Positions 1-10,834 of a stretch of DNA of 64,000 nucleotides are shown here, one piece after another; position 1 is the first letter of the stretch; the number at the start of each line of letters is the position of its first letter. The notes below the pieces were generated by a model, which saw only the letters and a program-made list of their open reading frames with translations, was not told where the DNA came from and did not search any database. The position numbers and the translations under genes were made by a program. The stretch covers positions 9,808,501-9,872,500 of the forward strand of contig NC_041377.1 in the NCBI RefSeq assembly GCF_900634415.1, given 5' to 3'. This stretch comes from Cottoperca gobio. Its lineage: Eukaryota > Chordata > Actinopteri > Perciformes > Bovichtidae.

Positions 1-404
1 AGATGGATGGTGTTTTGATTCCAATGCTGGTTACCTGACCTGCAAACAGTGTAGAGTCATACATGTGGACACGCCTGCAGATTTGCACGTTTCAGTCATA
101 TTGTGATGAAATCATATAGTGAGATATCGTGATACACAATTACGTTGACTAAAGTGATAATAACAAAGACGTACTGACTCAAATTTCTCTTATATGAAAA
201 GTTTTAAGGGAATATCATTTTAAGATTGTAATTTTGTCAATGACCATGTTAGGGAAGAAAGTATTGAGAGACTAATGTTGGACCAATGAGCAAACACATT
301 GTTGGTTTAGTTTTTTCATGGCTATTTGTTTACAATAATAAAGTGATAGAATCTCACCAGCTGCTCCGTGCCCCCGGCTCACCTGAGCTGCCCTTTTCCT
401 TCAG
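1..404 (+). other. asb13: Intron of asb13 upstream of its penultimate exon
   Basis: No coding exon is visible here. The segment is AT-rich and ends in a pyrimidine-rich tract followed by the acceptor 'ccttttccttcag' just before the exon at 405, so it reads as the 3' part of an asb13 intron. The upstream exons, which would carry most of the ankyrin repeats, lie before the window. Confidence 0.7.
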
Positions 405-596
405 GTGCTAAAGTGAATGCTGCCCGGCTACACGAGACTCCGCTGCACCACGCTGCCAAAAGCATGCAGGTTGAGATGGTGGAGATACTGGTGGAGTTCG
501 GAGCCAACGTCTACGCCCGAGATCAGCACGACAGGAAACCTGTGGATTACACGACACCAGGCTCTCCCTCTGCAACCTGCCTGCAGTTTTATGAAA
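405..596 (+). CDS. asb13: asb13, penultimate coding exon (ankyrin repeats)
   Basis: This exon encodes the last ankyrin repeats of ASB13, a substrate-recognition subunit of an Elongin B/C-Cullin5 RING ubiquitin ligase (family knowledge). Read in the frame where the first two bases complete a Gly codon, it gives 64 residues beginning GAKVNAARLHETPLHHAAK and containing VEFGANVYARD, the typical ankyrin TPLHHAA and GAN..ARD signatures. As I recall the human protein, the same block starts GANVNAAKLHETALHHAAK and has the same length, closer than ASB5, ASB9 or ASB11. The acceptor is ttccttcag and the donor is GTAAGT at 597. The exon starts after codon position 1 and ends after codon position 1, so it splices in frame to the exon at 1116. 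An in-frame extension upstream of 405 reads through the intron and is not coding. The paralog (asb13a or asb13b) cannot be decided here. Confidence 0.88.
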
Positions 597-672
597 GTAA
601 GTTATTCAGTAAAGAAGGAAGATGGAGAACAAACATGACGAGGTGGATGTAACAGTGTAGCGTCGACGTGGC

Positions 673-686
673 ACCAGCAGAGGGCA
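673..686 (+). promoter_or_regulatory. CTCF-like motif (plus orientation)
   Basis: The sequence aCCAGCAGAGGGCA matches the CTCF core consensus CCASYAGRKGGCR at all 13 consensus positions. It lies in the last asb13 intron. Binding is inferred from the motif only. Confidence 0.4.
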
Positions 687-732
687 AGAGAGGATCACTT
701 TTCAGTTCCAGGAAGTATCAGACAGATGACAC

Positions 733-820
733 CTGTTGTTGACCATGATGCCCATATATATACATACATAAATATATATATATATATATTTATATAAATG
801 GGCATCATGGTCAACAACAG
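733..820. repeat. Foldback: 22-bp perfect inverted arms around an AT-rich centre
   Basis: Bases 733-754 (ctgttgttgaccatgatgcc + ca) are the exact reverse complement of 799-820. The 44 bases between them are almost purely A/T and largely self-complementary, so the whole 88-base segment can fold on itself. It could be a small MITE remnant or a structured intronic RNA. No target-site duplication is obvious. Confidence 0.8.
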
Positions 821-1115
821 ATGTTGTTTGTATATTTATATATATATATGAGGTAACAGTAATTGGATGCATATGAGACGGGGATGATTTTCACTTTTAA
901 TTCCAGCAGTTTTTAGACTTTAAAAACAAGCAGATGAGGGTAAAAAACATTTATATAAAAATAATAATTATATGGATATCATACAGTACTTTCCCCCAGT
1001 TACGTACAGTTACCAATCTCACTCAGAGTGCTCAGACATCCAGTTTGGGAGCCAGTTGACACTTTTAGCTTCTTGATGATGCTTAAACATTTATATCCGA
1101 CTCCTTCTTCTCCAG

Positions 1116-1243
1116 CCACCCCCATGAACCTGCAGCAGCTCAGCAGGTTGGCAGTGAGGACGAAGCTGGAAACCAGAGCTCTGAAGGTCATAGGTCAACT
1201 GAATGTACCGAAACTCATCATCAGCTACCTCTGCTATCAGTGA
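1116..1243 (+). CDS. asb13: asb13, terminal coding exon (SOCS box) with stop
   Basis: This exon encodes the SOCS box that docks the receptor to Elongin B/C and Cullin5. Its first two bases complete a Thr codon split by the intron, then 41 residues follow, starting TPMNLQQLSRLAVRTKLETR and ending LIISYLCYQ, then TGA at 1241-1243. The human ASB13 tail has the same 41-residue length and the same L.QL.R...R...L..I..LN.P...I.YL.Y pattern. The BC-box Cys of the human protein is Ser here, which the family consensus allows; the preceding Thr is Asn. The Cul5-box core reads LNVP. Intron phase agrees exactly with the exon at 405-596, which supports both boundaries. Confidence 0.88.
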
Positions 1244-2023
1244 GGGTCCGCTGGTGGACACGGCATCACATGTGATGACAGTAGACGGCTTCTTTTCAAA
1301 GCTGCACTTTCACCTCAAGACTTGCAAGTTACACAGTGTTGAGCTGCATCTCAGAATCAATGTCCAGCTTTCAGATGAAGTCCAATCCTTCTGTGTGACA
1401 TAGTGTTATTGTTTTATCCCCCCTGCCCCCCACCCCTCTGAATACAAAGGGAGGTGGTTAAATAACTACTAGAATGCAAACACCTTAAGCAGTTCTGAGA
1501 GAAATGGATGTTCGAACCCCAGAACTGGACCCCGTCAGTCTGTGTGTTACCGCTCCAATGATAATTCTCTTGCCTACTTTGGATGTCGGTGTTTTCTACA
1601 CTAACAGCAGTAACGATGCAGATGTACTGTATGTACGTAATGTTTTTATAGTGTGCATGTAAACTTACTTAACCTGCTGACAGGAAGTGATAACTCTGCA
1701 CTCAGCATTGCTCCCTTCACAGCTGGGTTGATGAAGATGATTTTTAAAGTCTTACAGTTTGCATAAGTTGTTCCCAATGGAGGAACCCGTGTGTAATCTT
1801 AACTATAAATTGCAGCTATAACGTCTTAAATAGCATTTCATGTTAAATACATGGAAGAGTGTGCCTCTAATTTTAAATCTAATTTTAGATTTTAGAGGCA
1901 ACATCAGAAGTATAGCTCAACTAAAGGTTGCTGGATTAAATCCTGGACTTGCCGGGAAAATGCATGCATGTCCGTAAACTCGCCTGTGTACCGTAACTGC
2001 TGAGTAACTGCTACAATGTGAAA

Positions 2024-2047
2024 TGACTGAGCGTGCATGCTCAGTCA
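2024..2047. repeat. Short foldback, 9-bp perfect arms, 6-nt loop
   Basis: tgactgagc (2024-2032) is the reverse complement of gctcagtca (2039-2047), separated by gtgcat. The segment is close to a full palindrome. No further function is evident. Confidence 0.6.
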
Positions 2048-2460
2048 CAATTCCTGGATAACAAAAGTCTGTCTCCGTCCCAGCAGCACTCAGACGCTCT
2101 CCAGATGCTCGATGATCAGTGCGCCTGGCGACAGCTTTGTTTCAAACAAAGGTTGGAGGAGGCAGCAATCCTGGCTGCGTGTTTATAACTCCACTAAATG
2201 TGCTTATAGAGCCGGAGAGCTCCGTGAGTTATTAGTATATTTAGAAGGAGGTGCAGGAAGTCGTTAATGAATTCCATAAAGTTGCTTTATTGAATCTCTT
2301 GAAGTTGAACGTTTTGGAAGAATATTTTATTTGTTTAAACTGTTTTGTTGTCGGAAGGTGAACATGATTCACTCCTCGACACCAGAACACTGACACATGA
2401 GTTAATGGTGGTTAATGATGGACGACATGCTCCCCTGAAGGGAAGCCTGAACATCTGGAT

Positions 2461-2476
2461 CGCCCCCTGGTGGCTG
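2461..2476 (-). promoter_or_regulatory. Strong CTCF-like motif (minus orientation)
   Basis: On the minus strand the sequence reads GCCACCAGGGGGCG, essentially the textbook CTCF core CCACCAGGGGGCGC. It lies 1.2 kb after the asb13 stop. With the plus-oriented match at 3671 it makes a divergent pair. Binding is inferred from the motif only. Confidence 0.55.
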
Positions 2477-3670
2477 GCTGCAGTACAGCTAATAAAGCCC
2501 GCTCCATGTTGGCGGAAGTACACGGTAAATATGTTTTATGGATTTTTCCCAAAGATGGTACATTGCTCTGCGTTCGTCATCTACTGCAGCTGATACACTG
2601 ACTTCACATAAGTACCTCATACAACCACACACACCTGCAGTTTCCTGAGGTCACACCTCAGGATCTTTGGGTGTTTTCAGTTCACAGTTTTGAAATCTTT
2701 TGCTTCTCTGGAGCTGCCAGCAGACACACTCACCACCTGTCAGCTCTCATGGAGGTCTGCACCGGTGTATTGTGAGCAGCACGTCGTGCTTTCAGACCCT
2801 CATCCAGCTCGCTCCTCATTTCCCCCTGAATGTGCCCGGGCTGCACGGTGCTCAATATGGAGCTCGTCTGCTGCACTCTATAAATATGCCAACTTAGAGG
2901 TTTGTTTAATCAAAAAATAAATTCCTGGAAACAGATCTTCCGTGATTACAAGATATTCTGTTCATGCTGCAAGAATGCAGTCTGGTTCATTATAATGTTG
3001 GCCTGTAAATAATGTTTCTCTCCTTCGCTTTAAATATCTGACCCTCATACAGACTTTCTTCTCTTGACTGACGGGACTGGAAGTGATCTTTGCCGTAGAA
3101 CTTCAGTGTCAGATTACTAAAGTCAGGTTTAATTTATTTAAGGTGCTACAAAAAACCTGACGAATCAACCACAGAAATGTGTGGTGAATATTTATGTTAT
3201 TAAGCTGTACAGAAGTGTTGCTGCATATGATGAATATGTTGAATAAACAAAACTGTTGACGTGCTGCTTCATGTTATTCCTCCCAACACAAACTAACAGC
3301 ATGACAGATGCTTCATCCGAACACACCTTTGCAGAAGAGGAACTGGTTAGTATTAAAGGAATAGTTCATAGATCAGTGACTGTGTTACCTTCAACTCTTC
3401 AAAGACAACATTTCTTTGCCTCCAAAAATGAAAAGAAGAATCAAAAATGTTGAGTTCAAGAAGTTACAGTGAACTAATAGGGAGCCAGAGCAAGAATTTA
3501 TGATTTAAATGTGTAAAATATTTAACTGTCAGAGCTCCTTGTTTGTTGTGTACTCGCCTTTCAGAATTCTATAAAACTTGAGAATAAATCAAACTAGGGA
3601 CAAAATCAAAAGGTCTGTGAATCTCACTACGAAATCAAATTGATCCAAGAATAAACTCAGTTGCACGTGT

Positions 3671-3690
3671 TGACCACTAGGGGGCGCCAC
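3671..3690 (+). promoter_or_regulatory. Strong CTCF-like motif (plus orientation)
   Basis: The sequence tgaCCACTAGGGGGCGCCAC contains a perfect match to the CTCF core CCASYAGRKGGCRS. It sits in unique-looking sequence just before the 39-bp minisatellite. Binding is inferred from the motif only. Confidence 0.55.
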
Positions 3691-3850
3691 GGATAAAGAA
3701 ATCCTCTGTCCACCAAATGCTTGTGTTATTTGTGAAATGAGTTTCCCAGAGTGCAAAGAGAAAACAAGCTCCTGTAGCTGCAGCCGCTCTCCAGCCTGTG
3801 GATAATAAATCAGGCCTGTTGATTTACTCGCATCTGTCAGGAAACACATC

Positions 3851-4243
3851 TCTCAGTACATGAGGAAAATATCTTCCTCATCACACAGCTCTCAGTACAG
3901 GAGGAAAATATCTTCCTCATCACACAGCTCTCAGTACAGGAGGAAAATATCTTCCTCATCACACAGCTCTCAGTACAGGAGGAAAATATCTTCCTCATCA
4001 CACAGCTCTCAGTACAGGAGGAAAATATCTTCCTCATCACACAGCTCTCAGTACAGGAGGAAAAGATCTTCCTCATCACACAGCTCTCAGTGTCTGGAGG
4101 AAAAGATCTTCCTCATCACACAGCTCTCAGTGTCAGGAGGAAAAGATCTTCCTCATCACACAGCTCTCAGTGTCAGGAGGAAAAGATCTTCCTCATCACA
4201 CAGCTCACAGTGTCAGGAGGAAAAGATCTTCCTCATCACACAG
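3851..4243. repeat. Minisatellite, about 10 units of 39 then 40 bp
   Basis: A nearly perfect tandem array. The first units are 39 bases long and carry 'agtacaggagg...aaatatc'; the later ones are 40 bases and carry 'agtgtcaggagg...aaagatc', all sharing 'ttcctcatcacacagctct'. Each unit holds a small quasi-palindrome, gaggaaaatatcttcctc or gaggaaaagatcttcctc. Long open frames across the array on both strands (for example 3860-4357 and 3837-4079) result from its period and show no protein-family features. Confidence 0.95.
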
Positions 4244-4653
4244 CAGAGGGATCACATCTTGGCAGTGAAGAGGAGAAGAGGAGAGGGGAGAGCAGATTGT
4301 AGATTTGAGGCGCTAAGCAGACAGGAACTGGGAGGCTTTTGTTTGAGGATCAGATAAACAGTGAGCTGGATGCTGTGATGGTCCACTGCTATGCCCCCCC
4401 CCCCCCCAGACACTGCAGCCTGACCCCACCCCCCCTGAAATGAGCTGCAGATGTGAGACTGATTCTACGATATTCTGCAACTGGTTTACATAAAGACATA
4501 AACCCGCAGACGTGCAGCCTCAACATACACGAAACGTTTCATTTTCTGCAGCTTGATATTCTCCAATATGTGTTACTATAAAATTACACTGGGTAGTGCG
4601 TGAGATCCTGATTGGAGGAAGACTTGGGTCATTATATCTCCTTATAAATATAC

Positions 4654-4678
4654 TTTATTTATTTATTTATTTATTTAT
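4654..4678. repeat. (TTTA)n microsatellite
   Basis: Six consecutive TTTA units within an AT-rich stretch. Confidence 0.9.
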
Positions 4679-5317
4679 AGTACAACAACAGGACAGTGGA
4701 CTCTGGTCAGTGTCTGCTGTGAAATGTATTGTAATAGTTCTGCTATAGAAACATCACCAAACAAGTGTAAATCTGAAAATATCACTAATATCTGTACAAG
4801 TTTAAACATTCTGGTGTAGACACCTGGATCTGCATCCTCAGGTTGAACCATGTGTGGATGTACTCCACCTCATGTAACTCACTTCAATAAACTACTTTTA
4901 TTTAACTAGATGTATAAAAGATGCAACATTAACGTCTTTTTTCAAGGGAAGCGTTCGACTTTGCTGCAGGATCTTCAGATTCTTCCACTGATTTGCAGAA
5001 GAAAAGTCTTTGAAGACAAACTAATCTCCGTGAAGGGAAGTATGTGACGCAGCAGCTGTTGTGCTTTTGTCAAACCACCAACTGAACCTGGAGGAAAGAA
5101 AGGAGAAGCAAAGACAAGTCGCTCAGTGAGAACTCATTATTTGTGAATGAATAATACTAAAGAATAAAGATTTGATGTCAAAGATCATCAACACTTTTGT
5201 TTTTTTTCTTGCATACTTGCAGAGTTCCCGTGTTAAACCCACTTTTATCATTACAATGCTCTGTGCTGTGAGTTATTCTCTGGGGTCAACTGTTCAGAAT
5301 GTACTCTTTAATCTTTA

Positions 5318-5370
5318 TAAATACTCAGTATTTACAGAGAGCATGGATCTCTGTAAATACTGAGTATTTA
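5318..5370. repeat. Perfect hairpin, 23-bp arms, 7-nt loop
   Basis: Bases 5318-5340 (taaatactcagtatttacag + aga) pair perfectly with 5348-5370, leaving the loop gcatgga. Each arm is built from a smaller palindrome (aaatact-c-agtattt), so several alternative folds exist. It is as long as a short pre-miRNA stem, but the lack of bulges and the internal palindromes fit a recent foldback or a MITE end just as well. Confidence 0.85.
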
Positions 5371-5920
5371 CAGAGATCCTCAGAAGTCTGTCTGACGTCC
5401 TGCAGCCTGATCACCACATCAGGAGTCTGAGAAACAAACTAACCTCAAACCCAGGAAACACATCATATAAATTAGACGTTGAAGAAAACAGCTTGAGATG
5501 ATTAACACTTTGATTATAATAATTTATTGATTAGACGGTAAATGAAAGACTATTTTAATGAGATTCTGGCCTCCACCCTCCAGTCTGCTCCCACACTTAC
5601 AGTCAAACAGAGGAAATAACACACACGTGTGTCTGGACGACAACGCCCGGGGTTACACACACACATGTGCAGGGACACTTCAAAAGCAACGAGATGACCG
5701 AGACATCTGGTTGTATTTAGTGGAGGGAGTCCCCCGTCCTGGAGTTTCCTTCCCAGACGCTTTCGTTCTTTGCCAGCGACTTCTGGATGAATGGACAGAA
5801 GCTTTATCTGGCTATAGACTTCTGTACCGACAGAGAACAAATGTTCCCAAATACTGAAGGGGTGTCGGTGAGTGAAGGGTTAAAGGAGGTGCTAATGAGA
5901 ATAAGACACAAGTCTGCAAC

Positions 5921-6010
5921 ACGAGGAAGAGGAGGAGGAGGAGGTGGAGGAGGATGATGATGATGAGGAGGATGATGAGGAGGTGGAGGAGGTGGAGGAG
6001 GAGAAGGAGA
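5921..6010. repeat. Imperfect GGA/GAT purine-rich repeat
   Basis: A plus-strand run made almost entirely of gag, gga, gat and gtg triplets. The acidic or poly-Ser open frames read from it (for example on the minus strand at 5892-6122) are repeat artefacts. Confidence 0.8.
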
Positions 6011-7013
6011 GTCCACAGGGAGATCTACAGGGTGAAACACCCTCACAGGGACAGCTGACATGTCTGGTGTCAAGAACATGGCTGAAGCTCCCTTTAGACA
6101 ACGACTCAGACTGGAAATTCAATTTAAAAAGTTCTAAAATTGTCTTAAATATGATTTAATGGGTCTTAAAATGAACACTTCACTGTTGGGTTAACTGCAC
6201 TTTATCAAGAGGGTCGTAAGTTACTTCATTTTTGAGAACAGAACCACACTGGACATAAACGTTTTCCACCCCGGTCACATATTACATGAGCTTCTTAAGA
6301 TTTAGATTTAAACATGTTTAATTCTGCTTCACTTTGCTGTGGTGGGGAAGTGCAAATACAAGCAGACGTGGAGGGAGGGAAGCCCTTTGTGTGAAGCAAA
6401 CATCAAACTCCGGCCATCTCTATTATTTTCATTCAAACAGATTTTCCTTCACACTTCTGGAAGTATGAGTAAAAGTGCGTTACATTTTCTTTGTTGAGGT
6501 CTTAAGAATGTCTTAAAAAGATTTGAATTAGATTCAGAAAGTGTGCAGACACCTTGAACTTATTTTGTGAGGACGTCGAGATAAACTACTTTCTAGTTTA
6601 AAATACATAAATGAAGAAGTGGCTTTCACTCCAACCCTCTGGCTCGTTGTGCTTCATGTGTTTTTAATGACTCAGTGAGACATTCAAAACCAGTCATATT
6701 CCAAATGCATTCATTTCAACTGATATGAACATCTAGTTTCACGTCTTCTTCAACACAGCAGGAGGTCCATTCAGTGAATTATTATCCTGCTTAGAGAATA
6801 ATACACGATAAATCAGGGTGTGCTTTAGGGCGGGGCTACCCTGTGATTGACAGGTCGCTATCACAACGTTGTCCGTTGTTTTGTCTTACAACTTTTCACA
6901 GTTTGTGTTTTCACTTCATGACAGATTAATGAAACATTAGTCGCATAAAAAGGTGTTTTCCAGCATCCAGGTGCGCTGAGCTGCAGCCTCTCGTCTCACT
7001 TCTGGTTCCAAAT

Positions 7014-7057
7014 ACCAAGATGGCGACGGCCAAAAGGCCAAACTCAAAGCTTCAAAA
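7014..7057 (+). repeat. Dispersed repeat, copy 1 ('accaagatggcg' family)
   Basis: accaagatggcgacggccaa and the following bases match the stretch at 14343-14386 over about 44 bases with few differences. I recognise the motif as part of a common fish dispersed repeat. It contains aagatggcgac, close to a YY1 binding motif. Confidence 0.6.
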
Positions 7058-9394
7058 TGGTATTCACACACTCTTAACCACAATATGTAGCATCCAGTGT
7101 TAACAGCTGACTGTCTGTGTAAATACATCAAATGCAATCGCAATTTATTAATATAATTACTGTTTACCATTCGCCACATGTCTACATGACGTCTAACCTC
7201 CAACAGCCTCGCAGGCAGCGTTGTGGCTCCGATCTGTCAGTCTCACTCCTCCTGAGAACAACTCTTCAGTACAGAATGTGCAGCGCTGTGTTTTCAGACC
7301 GACAGCCATTAATTAACCTTTATCGCCTCCAACACGCAGAGACTGCAGCGTGTTGTGACACTGCTCTCATACCTCAGTCTCCCAGAGGAGGAGTGTGGTG
7401 GTTGTAAATGCCTCAACTTACATAAGACCTTGTTGATCGCTTGTGTCCTGGCTTTGGATTGGTTAGTTAGATGGTTGACACATATTTAATTCATGTTTTA
7501 AATCAGTGCTCTGTGTTTAATGAGCTAAACAAACAGGTTCATGACTTTGTTCTCAGGCTCGACTTGTTGGCTCTGACACAAGTCACCTACTTTCTCACAA
7601 GACTTCCTTGTGCAGTGAACTGAAAGTAGACTCCTGTGTACTGGACGTGTCTGCTGGGTGCTGGGTGCAACATCTGCTCAGTGATGCCACCACCTTATGG
7701 CGTCCATACTTCCAAAAGTGTCGTATGTCCACAATGTGCATGGGACCAATCAGCTGCTCTGAACATAGAGAGGTAAAAAAGGAATGATTTTTGAATCTGT
7801 AACTATTTTACTTTGCTGATGACACACAGAGTCGTGCATCAGATGGAGGACAGGCGAGTGTGCGTGTCTGTGCACAGATGATATCACGTCATCACCATCA
7901 TGTTTTGTCATATAACAATTACAGCAATCATATCACATCCCAGCAGCGTTAGTAGTGTACAGAATAGAAATAATATTTATATTTTTCACCCTCTGGTATC
8001 TGATCAGTACTCGGTATCCGATACTTAAGTTCAGGTATCTGTGAGGGAAAGATTGTATGAGAACATCTGTAATTACATCTGTAAATATCTGATGTTGGTG
8101 CCGTCAGTTCCTGCAGCGCACAGAGAAAGATGATTATTTAATATGCTGTGACACATCCACTCACACACTCCATTGAATTCAAACAAGATAAATCAAAGCT
8201 GTCTAATTAATTTGTCTCCAAGTTAACTGGTGATGTAACCACAGGCGCTGAATGGTCCATATTGTTCTTCATGAAAATCTGTCTCACGTAGAAAATGTCC
8301 TTTTACAAGAGTTTTAATCCCTTAAAGTCACAGTTATTATTTAAAGATGAATACCAGATGTCAAACCTGTGAAGACTGAAGACCTGCAGGGGAAGTTTAC
8401 GCCCTTTAAGCATCCAGCACATGCACCACGTGATAAAAGGACACAAAATATAGACAGTAAAATGAATACAAACTAAATGCAAACACAACACAAGCACTGC
8501 CTGTTGTGTGTACTGTTGTGTAACCTGTGTAGCACGCAGCGTGCAGGTGAGGTCAGGAATGTGAATGAACATGCATTCAGAACATTGCGATACGGCGACA
8601 GCAATTAAACGAAGATTCACGGTTGATTCAACAAAGCGTTTTTCTGCAACACTAAATCACTCCTACTGTAATAATAGTTTATAGGAAGATTATCCCGAAC
8701 ATATCAGCCTGGCGCCTGTGACCAGACTCGTGGCCCTCACTCCCTCACTTCATCAACCTCCTTATGTTGGGTTTGCAGGTGAGACTTTATTTACTGTCTC
8801 ACGTGTTTATCTGGGGAGACGACGGCACGCGGGGAAACATTCCTGGAGGTAAGGCACGACACCCCTCACAGCTGAAGCCCTCTTCCACTGGACAAAAAAC
8901 ACACTAACATCTGGTTTTTGTCCTCCGTGGGAACGGTTACAAATGACCTTCATTCATTTATCCAGCTCTGATCAGCAGGGAGGGAAACATGACACCTGGG
9001 TGGACATGCTCACAATTTAATATATAATAAATCAAATCAATTGGCCAATTATTATAATTTATTCATGTACAAGACATACAGTTAATAGTGGGGTCTTCCT
9101 TATCCCATGTGGGCCAAATAGAGTTGGGATGACACAGAAATAAAATAAAAGAATGAAAAATGAATATGCGCTCCTGAACCAGACTCCATTGACACAAACA
9201 GTCATTTTACTTTGCTGATGACGTAAAACACACTTCATACAAACTCGAATGAAACTCATCAAAAAGTATTTTTAAGTTTTATCTTCACTTTATCCGACTG
9301 TTTTTATCCATGTGTCCTGACTGTGTCACCCAGGATAATGGCTCCATAAATATCTTCTATACAGTGCAGACCTTGTGCAGCAGCCTCACATTTG

Positions 9395-10229
9395 ACCCTG
9401 AGCTGCAGGGACGCTGAGCTGCAGAGACTCTGAGCTGCAGAGACTCTGAACTGCAGAGACTCTGAGCTGCAGAGACTCTGAGCTGCAGAAACCCTGAACT
9501 GCAGAGACTCTGAGCTGCAGAGACTCTGAACTGCTGAGACTCTGAGATGCAGAGACTCTGAGCTGCAGAGACCCTGAGACTCTGAGCTGCAGAGACTCTG
9601 AGCTGCAGAGACCCTGAGCTGCAGAGACCCTGAGCTGCAGAGACCCTGAGCTGTAGAGACCCTGGCTGTAGAGACCCTGAGCTGCAGAGACCCTGAGCTG
9701 TAGAGACCCTGGCTGTAGAGACCCTGAGCTGCAGAGACTCTGATACCCTGAGCTGCAGAGACCCTGAGCTGTAGAGACTCTGAGCTGCAGAGACTCTGAT
9801 ACCCTGAGCTGCAGAGACCCTGAGCTGTAGAGACCCTGAGCTGCAGAGACTCTGATACCCTGAGCTGCAGAGACCCTGAGCTGTAGAGACCCTGAGCTGC
9901 AGAGACTCTGATACCCTGAGCTGCAGAGACCCTGAGCTGTAGAGACCCTGAGCTGTAGAGACTCTGAGCTGCAGAGACTCTGATACCCTGAGCTGCAGAG
10001 ACCCTGAGCTGTAGAGACCCTGAGCTGTAGAGACCCTGAGCTGTAGAGACCCTGAGCTGTAGAGACTCTGATACCCTGAGCTGCAGAGACCCTGAGCTGC
10101 AGAGACTCTGAGCTGCAGAGACCCTGAGCTGTAGAGACCCTGAGCTGCAGAGACTCTGATACCCTGAGCTGCAGAGACTCTGATACCCTGAGCTGCAGAG
10201 ACCCTGAGCTGCAGAGACTCTGAGCTGCC
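9395..10229. repeat. Minisatellite of 16-bp units with higher-order structure
   Basis: A long tandem array of gagctgcagagactct variants (16 bases), with agctgt and accct substitutions. An 8-base insertion, gataccct, recurs at 9742, 9798, 9854 and 9910, exactly 56 bases apart (8+3x16), then at 9982, 10070, 10158 and 10182, at spacings of 72, 88, 88 and 24 bases. All spacings equal 8 plus a multiple of 16. The minus-strand open frames of about 300 codons covering it are produced by the period and are not a gene. Confidence 0.95.
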
Positions 10230-10555
10230 CCCCCCCCCCCTTGCACCACTCTTTCAAAACTCAGAGGAAAGTTAAATTGAGATCTATGATCTCACATTTG
10301 ACACACATTTTTCTTCCCTCTCCACGTCTCCTACAGTTTCATCTGTATGTTAACAGTAGCACGGCTGCAGAAGTCAAATTACTATGTTGAAAATACTGTT
10401 TTCCACAGGAAACACTTACTCACACTTTCCAGGCTCGCTGCTAAAATCAGTGCAGGATAAGAGGGAAGGGGATGAGCGTGATTCCTGGAAACTGTCCACA
10501 CCACCACCTCCACCCGACGCTATCCTACTTCTAGTACAACTGAGAAGTGTGTGTG

Positions 10556-10559
<4 letters not shown>

Positions 10560-10644
<85 letters not shown>
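10560..10644. repeat. (TG)n microsatellite
   Basis: About 42 uninterrupted TG units. Together with the (AC)n tract at 10738-10833 it forms an inverted pair. Confidence 0.98.
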
Positions 10645-10647
<3 letters not shown>

Positions 10648-10735
10648 GGGGGTAAAGGTGAAAGGTTAGCACTGTGAGGTGGAGTGAGTGAGAGGGTCAG
10701 CCAGCTGGCTTAGACATAAGGAGAGCTGGTGGGGG

Positions 10736-10737
<2 letters not shown>

Positions 10738-10833
<96 letters not shown>
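10738..10833. repeat. (AC)n microsatellite with one interruption
   Basis: About 47 AC units broken once by a CC near 10792. It is complementary to the (TG)n tract 93 bases upstream. Confidence 0.98.

Positions 10834-10834
<1 letters not shown>

Larger units (their letters stand above)
597..1115 (+). other. asb13: Last intron of asb13
   Basis: A 519-base intron with donor GTAAGT (597-602) and acceptor ttcttctccag (ending 1115). It contains a CTCF-like motif (673-686), a strong AT-rich foldback (733-820) and short AT repeats. No exon is visible in it on either strand. Confidence 0.75.
1244..3250 (+). other. asb13: asb13 3' UTR and downstream flank
   Basis: No coding exon follows the asb13 stop. 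Candidate polyadenylation signals on the plus strand are ATTAAA at 1935-1940 and AATAAA at 2491-2496, 2916-2921 and 3242-3247. I cannot tell which is used; the one at 3242 has a T/G-rich stretch after it. A small foldback (2024-2047) and a strong minus-oriented CTCF-like site (2461-2476) also lie here. Confidence 0.45.
4244..9394. other. Intergenic, no gene found
   Basis: About 5.1 kb without a supportable exon. It contains a C-run near 4395, a (TTTA)n tract at 4654-4678, a strong hairpin at 5318-5370, a purine-rich GGA/GAT tract at 5921-6010 and a dispersed-repeat copy at 7014-7057. The short open frames are of the length expected by chance and show no recognisable domain. Confidence 0.6.

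Noticed and set aside
1500..1530. A tRNA or tRNA-derived SINE suggested by a B-box-like 'gttcgaacccc'
   Set aside because: No A box or cloverleaf could be folded around it.
3837..4357. Open frames of repeated RKISSSSHSSQY (plus) and MRKIFSSCTESCV (minus)
   Set aside because: They are produced by the 39/40-bp tandem repeat; both strands are open.
5892..6122. Poly-Ser and poly-Pro minus-strand frames and an acidic plus-strand frame
   Set aside because: All derive from the GGA/GAT purine repeat.
3851..10229. CRISPR-like arrays
   Set aside because: The repeats are contiguous tandem units without unique spacers, in a vertebrate genome.
9304..10257. Long minus-strand open frames (317 and 287 codons) with repeating LRVSAAQ/SLCSSG motifs
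   Set aside because: They are translations of the 16-bp minisatellite, which stays open in several frames because of its period. No domain, no splice context and no codon-use support.
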